A stretch of DNA of 64,000 nt from Nilaparvata lugens (taxonomy: Eukaryota; Arthropoda; Insecta; Hemiptera; Delphacidae): the NCBI RefSeq assembly GCF_014356525.2, contig NC_052508.1:42697858-42761857 (forward strand), written 5' to 3'. Within the stretch, counting starts at the first letter, position 1. Each line of letters begins with the position of its first letter. Position numbers and translations under genes: made by a program. Below are positions 55,805-64,000 of the stretch, piece after piece. Under the pieces are notes generated by a model. The model made no database searches. It was not told where the DNA came from and saw only the letters and a program-made list of their open reading frames with translations.

Positions 55805-56145
55805 TGAAAAATGTGATTTTTTCTATATTTTGGCGAATTTTAGGCTCCGTGCGCCACCAGTAGATATTGCCTAACCTAAATGAAAAAAAAATCACAATGA
55901 TTTTAAGCTATACTTTAAGTATTTTTCACCTATTACAAAACAAAAAAATAAAATTTAAGTTGAAAAAAAAATTCTGAAAAATTTCGTTTTCTTAGATTTT
56001 TAACAAACTTAAGTGCCCATGCGCGACCGGAAGATGTCAACCGATTTCAATTTTTCTTATTTCATTGTGTTCCCCTTTCAAAAGAGACACTTTTGCGAGC
56101 TATTACAACTTCAAAAAAAAAAATTATTTTTTTCGGCCCACCCTA
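55805..56145 (-). repeat. hAT-like right inverted repeat
   Basis: Counterpart of 45924-46265. 55469-55804 between transposase and this repeat holds only an AT-rich tail with AATAAA near 55688. Confidence 0.88.
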
Positions 56146-57763
56146 CCTCACAACCCAGAAAATAAATTTGATATACCAGCACTCTGCGAATTCAGGAAAA
56201 TTACTAAAGAAGAACTGGACCATCTACTTGCAAGACTTAAATTCAACAACTCTGCTGGCCATGATGACATCACGGGTAAAATTCTAAAGTACTGTGGGGA
56301 AGAACTAACTATGCCACTACTGGACATAGTAAATTCGTCTATGGAACAGGCTGCATTCCCAAAAAACCTCAAAATCGCCAAAATCTACCCAAAATTTAAA
56401 AGTGGAAATAAAAATGATGCAAAGAGTTATAGACTAATTGCTAATCTTCCAGTGACATCTAAGATCATAGAGCGGGCAATATACAACCAACTGATGACTC
56501 ACCTGGAAAGCAACAAATTACTGACTGTGAGACAACATGGATTCAAGAGGGGCCTTAGCACTGCTACAGCTATATCAGAACTATGCAACGACATAAATAG
56601 CATATGGGAAACGCACAAAACAGCCACTGGACTCTTCATAGACCTGCTAAAAGCGTTCAACTCCAAAGACTGGAACATCTTAAAATTAAAATTGAAAAAG
56701 TTGAGAATTGAGGGTAGGGCCCTTGAATGGATCGAGAACTACCTATCAGAAAGACTACAGTATGTAGAGATTGACCACCATAACAACAACTTCACCACTA
56801 CCTACAAATCTTCACTTCGCCCAGTGACCAGAGGTGTACCCCAGGGATCCATACTGGGCCCTCTACTCTTCCTGGTGTACATAAATGATTTTCCAAAGGA
56901 ACTACAAAGTGAGAAAAAATGCATCTTATTTGCGGATGACACCACAATACTTATCCCACCTGAGAAGACCACACCAATAACAAATATAATTGAACCGGCA
57001 ATAGAGGAAGTAACCACAATATGCAATAGACTACAACTAACTATGAACAAAAACAAAACAGTCCACATCAAATTCACACCTACCGGATTGGTGCAGAAAC
57101 GGAACATATAGATGACAACATAATGACAAAAAGCTCCACAAAACTCCTTGGCATACTAATAGACAGCCACCTGACATGGCAGCACCATATAGACCAGCAC
57201 CTTAGTAAGAAATTATCCTCAGCAGCCTATGTGATCCGAAGAATACGACACATCTCAGATGAAGGCACTGCCTTTATAGCATATCACTCACTATTCGCAT
57301 CGCACCTTCGTTATGGCATTGCGGCTTGGGGTTCAACAACACAAACAAACCTTGAAAGAATACTGAGAATCCAAAAAAGAGCAATAAGAACGGTACTAGG
57401 AGTCGATAGGATTGAGCACTGGAGAGACCTAATAAAGAGCAGCAAAATTCTGACAGTCATATTGCTCTATATTTTGGAATCAATAGTGCAAGCAAGGAAC
57501 ACAAATCCCACTCTAAGATCGGATCTCCACAGCTACAACCTGCAAAACCAACACAACAAAAACCTACCTCAACACCGACTAAGAAAATATAGCAGATCCC
57601 AACATATGCAGGGTCTTTTTTCTACAACCTGCTACCTGAAAACCTGAAATCAATCACAGGAAATAGAGTTTTCGTAAAACAGCTCAGAGGATATTTGACT
57701 GACCGGCCATACTACTACATAAATGAATATGTAGATGAACATACATACATACACAGGAGATAA
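56146..57763 (+). pseudogene. CR1-like LINE reverse transcriptase and C-terminus (frameshifted)
   Basis: Starts NPENKFDIPAL. RT blocks: NNSAGHDDITGK, AKIYPKFKSG, SYRLIANLPV, QHGFKRGLSTATA, TGLFIDLLKAFN (first Asp), RGVPQGSILGPLLFLVYIN and CILFADDTTI (FADD), then LLGILIDSHLTW after a frameshift near 57108. A further shift near 57610 precedes the end (FYNLLPENLKS, YLTDRPYYYINEY) and TAA at 57761-57763. Catalytic residues intact. Confidence 0.9.
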
Positions 57764-57783
57764 TCCTTAAAATATGACGACTC

Positions 57784-57923
57784 AGTAGACGGACAAAGCC
57801 GATACTAACATGACTTTTCCCCCCCTCACCGCTCCCCCCGTACCCATCCTACCTTCCCCCCACCTCACCCGCTCCTGCCGCACCACTCCTGCACCGCTCC
57901 TACCACCGCCCCCTTAGAAGAAC

Positions 57924-57964
<41 letters not shown>

Positions 57965-58105
57965 GAAGAAGAAGAAGAAAGAAGAAGAAAGAAGAAGAAG
58001 AGAAGAAGAAGAAGAAGAGAAGAAGAAGAAGAAGAAGAAGAAGAAGGAGAAGAAGAAGAAGAAGAAGAAGAAGAAGAAGAAGAAGAAGAAGAAGATAACG
58101 ATGAT

Positions 58106-58160
<55 letters not shown>
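57784..58160 (+). repeat. Left inverted arm with (CT)n and (GAA)n
   Basis: Terminus, C-rich stretch, CTTAGAAGAACCTCTCC, then (CT)n, (GAA)n, GATAACGATGATGC and (CT)n. Mirrored by 59029-59270, where the gap removes part. Confidence 0.85.
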
Positions 58161-58170
<10 letters not shown>

Positions 58171-58172
<2 letters not shown>

Positions 58173-58928
58173 GCTTTCTCTTATGCCTTGTTATAACCGT
58201 ATACTAGTTATGGGGGATATGAACACCGACTTGAACATGACAAATCGGAACTTTGACTACTTTCAACTGACTACAATTTTCCAATGCCTAAACATGACTA
58301 TTTTACCTCTCAATCCAACTCATCATACTAATGAATCAGACACACTCATTGACCTCCTCATTGTTAGTGATCCCAATGAGGTTGTTCAAGCAGGCCAAAT
58401 CTCAGTCCCAGCTATTTCTAGACATGATTTGATCTACTGTGTACTTTCCCATAAGATACCCAAGCCAGAACAGAAAATTATCACTTATAGAGACTTCAAA
58501 AACTTTGATGAAGCTGCCTTCCTGACTGATGTGGCTCAGACTCCATGGCATCAAATTGAAGCATTACCCTCAGTTGATGACATGGTCAAGACTTTCAAGA
58601 ATTGGACTTTGACTCTGTATGACAAACATGCACCTTATGTGACAAGGAGGATTAATAGAAAACGACGAGTACCGTGGATGACTGAAGACATACTTAAGAT
58701 GATGGGACGTAGAGACAAAGCACATAGAAAATTTAAAAAGACATTTGACTTGGACAGTTTGATAGAGTATAGGAGCCTTAGAAATAGAGTTAAACAGGAA
58801 TACGGAACTCAAAGATTAGGTACCTGAATTCGTTTATGACAAACAACAGACAAGACTCTAAATCACTTTGGCAGGGAATAAAAGAATTCGGGCTTGGCAA
58901 GCAGAAATCGAATCCACAAATTGACTTA
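58171..58928 (+). pseudogene. LINE endonuclease-linker fragment inside the short element
   Basis: 218-codon frame with RILVMGDMNTDLN, TLIDLLIVSD, SRHDLIYCVLS (SDH-like motif) and the post-endonuclease RRVPWMTEDILKMM, RDKAHRKFKK. It differs clearly from the two other LINEs here. It continues out of frame to the gap. Either a captured passenger or a nested insertion truncated by the gap. Confidence 0.75.
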
Positions 58929-59028
58929 NNNNNNNNNNNNNNNNNNNNNNNNNNNNNNNNNNNNNNNNNNNNNNNNNNNNNNNNNNNNNNNNNNNNNNNN
59001 NNNNNNNNNNNNNNNNNNNNNNNNNNNN
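58929..59028. other. Assembly gap (100 N)
   Basis: Exactly 100 unknown bases next to the right microsatellite arm. Confidence 0.99.
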
Positions 59029-59276
59029 CAAGAGAGAGCATCATCGTTATCTTCTTCTTCTTCTTCCTCTTCTTCTTCTTCTTCTTCTAGAGAGAGAGAG
59101 AGAGTGAGAGAGAGGTTCTTCTAAGGGGGCGGGGGCAGGAGAGGTGTGGCAGGAGCGGGGAGGTAGGATGGGTGCGGGGGGAAGGGGGAAGGTAGGATGG
59201 GTGCGGGGGGAGGGGGGAGGGGAGGAAAAGTCATAAAAAAAAGCGTTAGTATCGGCATTGTCCGTCTACTCGACTC

Positions 59277-61206
59277 CTACAGCCACAGGACTGCTGGGAA
59301 GACGGATAAAGTGAAAAAGAACATTTGTATCAGATGCCAAAAATTTGAAGATAAGATTAATATTTACTCTATTGTAAATGAATATATCTATATACGGTAT
59401 ATAGAAATGAATGAATGTCTGTTTGTGTGTTTCTTTGTTCCCTATAGACTCAAATACTACTTGACAAAACGGCATGAAACTTTGGTAATATGTTGTGTGA
59501 ATATTGGGGATGGTTTCTGACCAGAAATTTTAATAGGGGGGCTATTAATATTATTATTTATTAATCCATTTTACAGACCTGTTTTCGAAATTTTCGGCCG
59601 AGCGGCTACCAAAGAACGGAAAGATGATCATGATTCAAAATCATATTGTGATAATATGATTTAGCATTTAAAGTTACCAGCTGTATAATAAACACGTCAC
59701 CTGTGATAAATTGTATACTGATATGAAATTGGTAGTTTGGAGTTAAGTTAGTGTACCGGTAGTTGATTGGTACCAGCTCTAGATAATCGTTCCTTAGAAG
59801 ACCTATACAAATAATTATCACTCCTCTATCATTGAGAAACAGGAAAATGTTGGAAAAAAATTATTCACCTCATGAAAGAGAGTTGTTCATATTGCATTCA
59901 TTAATTACAGAATGATGTTTTTTTTTATTTATCTTAGCTGATATTCATCCTAAAATGGAAGATGGGAAGAATATGGAATTCTGTGTGATTCATTGTATAT
60001 CGCATATTTCCTGGACCATCTATTGACAATCAACAACACTATCAACGCATTAAATTCATCTTTGAAACACTGAAATTTAACCTATCTATTTTTTTTTTAA
60101 TTCAACACTTTACTGATAGATACTACTACCAATTGATTGAGAAGAATATGTTTTCGGAATAATAAATGTTGCATGCCAAGCACATAGGAAGTCCGTATTG
60201 AGATGTAAATGGAAATATTGATTGTCAAATAAATTTAATGATTCACCAAATAAAGTCAAGTATGACATGAGATACATTGACTTTTCGGCGGTACGAAGTT
60301 CGCCGGGCCTAATATATTTATATATAAAATACCTTATCACTTGATATATAATAATACCTATCATGTATATAGGTTTCTGAATATGTAGTCTTTTCTATAC
60401 CCGTATCACATTTTTCAGTACCATAGGTAGCGAAATTTCTCCAAAACATTTTCTGTAGGTTTTTCAAAATCTTTCTCAGAAGAGCCAACAAGCTGCGGAT
60501 TTTAAAATCTGAATGATATAGCTCATGAGCAAGTTCTTCAGCCCAGGGGGCTCACTAGTTTTATTCGATATGTCGATAAAGATTTCGAGCAGAAAACATT
60601 GAATTTTCGACATGCTAGAAACTCTTTTTTCAAGTGGGAGGTGGAAGCTAGAAAGTTTCTCAGTAACTTCTCAGAAAATTATTTTTCCAATTTTCGACAT
60701 TAAGTTGGTAATCGTATTTTGTTTGGTCTCTGAGGAATTTTAAAGTTAGGAGAGCGGCTGAATAGTGTGCCACCATATGATGCTAACAATATGTCATGAA
60801 CCACAAGGTTTGACATACCCCCAAACATCAGTTCCTTCTTTAAGAGAGAATTAATTTTTTCCAACTTCAAAAACTAAAAGCTGATCAGACAGTTTTGGCT
60901 GACAGACTAAAAACGCTGAGGAGAGGTAGAAGTGGGGCTAGCATTCTAGTCTCCCCTCCAGCCAGCTAGTGGAAAAAGGTTTCCACTTTTCTTTCTGTAA
61001 AATTACACACACTTTTTTTCATCGCCTTCCTCCCGAGACAGACCGAGCTGACCCGTGGATGGACATCCCCTGGTTCTCCATTCAGACCATGGCAAGTTAG
61101 GATGGACATCAACAGTATAACGGTATCGTTCCACATTTCAATTTATTCTTCCTTATTGTTTTTTTAATTTTTGGAAATTCCAAATTAATTATGCCTTGAA
61201 TCATGT
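59277..61206. other. LINE 3' end then AT-rich sequence without genes
   Basis: 59277-59500 probably completes the LINE 3' UTR. 59410-59520 looks like a dispersed insect repeat (TGTTTGTGTGTTTCTTTGTT, ACAAAACGGCATGAAACTTT). Nothing else recognisable. Confidence 0.5.
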
Positions 61207-61740
61207 TTGAATTTTTAAAATTGATTAAATGCTCAAAATTTCATAACCTTCCTTAATTGTTCTGTATTAGAATAGTTGTAGCATAACTAATTTTATAAAA
61301 CCAAAATATGTTAAAATTCACATTTAAATCTCACATTAATCTCTTCATTTCAATAAAATAAATCTGACTCCTAATATAAATGTTTTCCTTTCAAATTCCA
61401 AAGAACATCTAGTCGATAATATTTTTTAAAACTTTCATATAACTTGTTTAAATAAAAAACAAAATAATCTGTCCAACACAATTCTGTCTAACGTTTTGAA
61501 AAATCATTGGCAACAAAGTTTATTTTGAATTTTTAAAATTGATTAAATGCTCAAAATTTCATAACCTTCCTTAATTGTTCTGTATTAGAATAGTTGTAGC
61601 ATAACTAATTTTATAAAACCAAAATATGTTAAAATTCACATTTAAATCTCACATTAATCTCTTCATTTCAATAAAATAAATCTGACTCCTATATAAATGT
61701 TTTCCTTTCAAATTCCAAAGAACATCGAGTCGATAATATA
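61207..61740. repeat. Recent tandem duplication, 318-bp spacing
   Basis: 61207-61423 and 61525-61740 are nearly identical (TTTGAATTTTTAAAATTGAT through AGTCGATAATAT), differing at about two sites, with ~100 bp of unique sequence between. Confidence 0.92.
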
Positions 61741-63570
61741 AAAAAAACCAACTGCTTTAGCTCTACCATCAAATGCAACGCAACAACAATATTACAGTGT
61801 TCCCGTATGGGAACTGGTGGATCGCCCCCTTTTATTACTCTTACCAAACAGGTCACCAATCATTTATTACAAATGATGGATATCACAGTTCAATCAATTT
61901 AATGTTACAAATAGCTGGGACCAACAATAACATGAGACAGATCGCTTTAAAAATTCAGTGACTGCAAGCCACATGTTTTTGTACGGAGAAAATGACAATC
62001 CTGCCTCGAATAATCCATGCAGTGTTGCATGACAGCCTTTCTCATGGCAATCAGCTGCTTGCAGTTGTAGTATTAGATCTCGCTTTTACCACTCACTTAA
62101 TTTTTTGGAACCACAAAGTGTCCAGCATGTCGAAAATTCATTTCTGCTCGAAATGTCTTGACATTGACATTTAATCATTCATTAAAAATAACTATAGGTC
62201 GGATACAAATCCAGACACCAATAGAAAGGAGATATCTTCTCCTTTATTTAAATAAAATTCTTACTTATTACGAAGTCCCACAATACTGAGAGAAGTGATA
62301 TTCAAAAGAAAAACATATTTTTGCAATGTTTTCAATTTCATAAAAAAATATTCCTTACTTCAATCATTTCAATCATTAAACCTTTTTTAGCACTACTGGA
62401 ATATTACGGATGATATTTCACATATAATTGTGCGGTTAAATAAGAAATTTGAGAGTCCCAATTTTACACAAATTGGCAACGCTATTATTTCTTTGGATGG
62501 AGGACCAAGTTTCAACTTATTTTATACAAGCTACAATCACAGGATGTATTTTTGGTGTGATGGGGGCCTTATGGCATCATCACACCAAAACCATCATCAT
62601 TGTGATAAGCCCAACACCATAGAACAAAGGACTCACATCGTAAATATGCTCATAATTTTTGTGAATTATGACATTTGAAGAATATTTCTCACCAATGAGT
62701 AAGTATTCATTTAAAATTGCTAAGTTCTATAGCCATTGGTGCAATATCCCTATCTTATAGCCCAAATAAGCAACTGAGCAACTTGAATAATAACTAATCT
62801 TTGAAGTGTTGGATTCAAACAGGAAAATAATTCAAAAATGGAAATTCATTTTATTCTAGGATAAATTATAATTTACAAACATTTTTTATGCTTATCGAAT
62901 CATTTGATAGCAGTAGCGAAAGTGTAATTGATAGAGCTTGCATATCATGACACATGCCGTGGACAGAGTATGTATCACACTGTTTTTTAACGAATACTTA
63001 GTTTTCACAAAATCAAAAAAAATAGATTTTCAACACACATTATGCCTTTCGTTGATTGTTCAGTGATCCTACTATTCTCTTTCCTTGGTATATGCATTTA
63101 TAATTAAATTTAATACCTAGATAATTCCTCACAGAAACTAAAATATCACACATCCATCGACGACATAAGTAACGTTGAGTATTGTATTGGGCAGAATACT
63201 TTCGAGTTTAATTATTAACAAGCATTAACAAATATCGAAGTCAAAAGTAATCTTTACAATCCACAAAAATCTGGTGTGGCGCACTCACACAACTTTCCTT
63301 GCCGTTATGAAAATTGATCACCTGACGTTAGTGTTCCCGCGCATCTCAAGTCTACTATTCAAAGATTTGAGCCAGCTGGTGACAGGGAAATAACGCTGGA
63401 GACACACATGAGGTCTGCTATCTCTTCATAGTGAATGATTTAATAGAATCAACATTAATTTGCAATTGAATAATCACCTTTTCTCGAATTTAAAGCTTAT
63501 TTTCAATTTTAGGTGAAAATGTTACTGAACATTAATTGTAGAGATTTTCATGGTCAATCTACTCCACTTG
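61741..63570. other. Right flank without recognisable genes
   Basis: AT-rich. Short open frames at 61773-61961 and 62430-62678 have no domain or conserved feature. A 26-bp exact match to the BEL LTR region (2713-2738) lies at 61882-61907. Confidence 0.5.
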
Positions 63571-63922
63571 ATTTTCTTTGTTTCAATTGTATCTGAAGCC
63601 TGATAATTGGGAATCAATTGATGGGGCGTCATCTGCATTGATGGGGGCGGAGCTCCTGAAATTTTTACAGATATGGGACTTGTGGCAGTTGATAGAGCTT
63701 ATCGATGACTATTTTAGGTATGAATTTGATCAAAATCGTTGGAGCCGTTTCCGAGAAAATCACGAAAAACCCTGTTTTTGACAACATTTTCGCCATTTTA
63801 GCCGCCATCTTGAATTGCATTTGATCAAAATTGTTCGTGTCGGATCCTTATAGTGAAAGGACCTTAAGTTCCAAATTTCAAGTCATTCCGTTAATTGGGA
63901 GATGAGATATCGTGTACACAGA

Positions 63923-63970
<48 letters not shown>

Positions 63971-64000
63971 GAAAACACCCAAAAACCACTTTTTTGGACT
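63571..64000. repeat. Dispersed repeat ending in CA microsatellite
   Basis: GATCAAAATCGTTGGAGCCG, GCCATTTTAGCCGCCATCTT and AGTCATTCCGTTAATTGGGA lead into GTACACAGACGCACATACAC and (CA)n at 63927-63965. I associate this wording with high-copy repeats of planthopper-type genomes, from memory only. Confidence 0.5.

Larger units (their letters stand above)
45924..56145 (+). mobile_element. hAT-like DNA transposon with long inverted repeats
   Basis: Flanked by 8-bp duplications CCTCACAA (45916-45923, 56146-56153). Ends begin TAGGTTGGGC and, on the complement, TAGGGTGGGC, followed by (C/A)GAAAAAAATAA and ~340 bp of inverted similarity (45924-46265 / 55805-56145). An 8-bp duplication plus TAGNG ends is the hAT pattern. 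One transposase gene, interrupted by a BEL/Pao element. Without the BEL insert the element is about 3.6 kb. Confidence 0.85.
57784..59270. mobile_element. Short Polinton-ended element
   Basis: Flanked by CGACTC (57778-57783 and 59271-59276). Termini AGTAGACGGACAAAGCCGAT and, on the complement, AGTAGACGGACAATGCCGAT, followed by C-rich TGACTTTTCCCC as in the big composite. Inverted CT/GAA microsatellite arms (57925-58160 and 59035-59110). It carries a LINE fragment and an assembly gap but no Polinton gene. It sits in the 3' UTR of the old LINE. Confidence 0.85.
2763..59500 (+). mobile_element. CR1-like non-LTR retrotransposon split by three insertions
   Basis: One LINE can be followed in four pieces: 2763-5186 (ORF1, endonuclease), 45541-45923 (linker), 56146-57783 (reverse transcriptase, C-terminus, start of 3' UTR) and 59277 onward (rest of 3' UTR, end uncertain). 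The frame runs straight across the hAT insertion: IPH-N before it and N-PENKF after it share the 8-bp target duplication. Across the gypsy insertion the coding sense resumes with a one-base phase change. PHD and esterase domains in ORF1 are established features of CR1-group elements. The outer limits 2763 and 59500 are approximate. Confidence 0.8.

Noticed and set aside
59197..59520. 107-codon plus-strand frame
   Set aside because: Begins in the inverted terminus of the short Polinton-ended element and crosses its target duplication; no conserved feature.
62430..62678. 82-codon frame
   Set aside because: No domain, no codon or conservation evidence; isolated in AT-rich sequence.
63571..64000. 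Firm species assignment from the right-edge repeat
   Set aside because: Only remembered resemblance to planthopper repeats; no search was possible.

Overview
This is a eukaryotic, almost certainly insect, repeat-dense window. No ordinary host gene, tRNA or rRNA is recognisable. Everything supportable is mobile DNA or endogenous viral DNA: BEL/Pao and gypsy-like retrotransposons, CR1-like LINEs, a hAT-like DNA transposon and Polinton/Maverick (adintovirus-like) elements. A hemipteran host is plausible from the repeat at the right edge, but that rests on memory. Two runs of exactly 100 N (6461-6560, 58929-59028) show a scaffolded draft assembly.

The scaffold of the window is one old CR1-like LINE on the plus strand, opened by three insertions. 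ORF1 (PHD finger, coiled coil, esterase-like) and the endonuclease lie at 2811-5186. The linker is at 45541-45923, the reverse transcriptase at 56146-57763 and the 3' UTR at 57764-57783 plus 59277 onward. Insertion 1 (5187-45540) is a gypsy-like LTR element lacking reverse transcriptase, with LTR-like flanks full of a ~160-bp satellite; a 32.7-kb Polinton block (12550-45273) sits inside it. Insertion 2 (45924-56145) is a hAT-like transposon (8-bp target duplication CCTCACAA, ~340-bp inverted repeats) whose transposase gene carries a structurally complete BEL/Pao element (46870-53454; LTRs 262/263 bp, target duplication GCGTC). Insertion 3 (57784-59270) is a short element with Polinton-type ends and target duplication CGACTC.

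The most interesting part is 12550-45273: two diverged Polinton/adintovirus-like proviruses, head to tail, enclosed by ONE 6-bp target duplication (TATGTT) and one outer pair of inverted termini beginning AGTAGTATGAG. Copy A (12550 to ~23552) and copy B (~23553-45273) share one layout. On the minus strand: two unknown small genes, a BIR-like gene, double jelly-roll major capsid protein, a tiny conserved protein, penton, adenain-like protease and a phospholipase A2 protein. On the plus strand: protein-primed DNA polymerase B, DDE integrase with chromodomain, packaging ATPase, a charged conserved protein, a coiled-coil fibre-like protein and a ~100-aa protein. Together these are the replication, integration, packaging and capsid functions of a double-stranded DNA virus. 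Copy A has lost most of the polymerase and the middle of the penton. Copy B is fuller and has a private island (32.2-35.8 kb) with a BIR-domain (IAP-like) gene, three near-perfect hairpins, a palindromic minisatellite and a TATA/Inr-like promoter, but a 2.6-kb LINE splits its BIR-like gene. Both copies carry stops and frameshifts, so neither is functional as assembled.

The left edge (1-2762) is the start of another BEL/Pao element on the minus strand. The right edge (59.5-64 kb) is AT-rich with no recognisable gene, a recent 318-bp-spaced tandem duplication and a terminal CA microsatellite.
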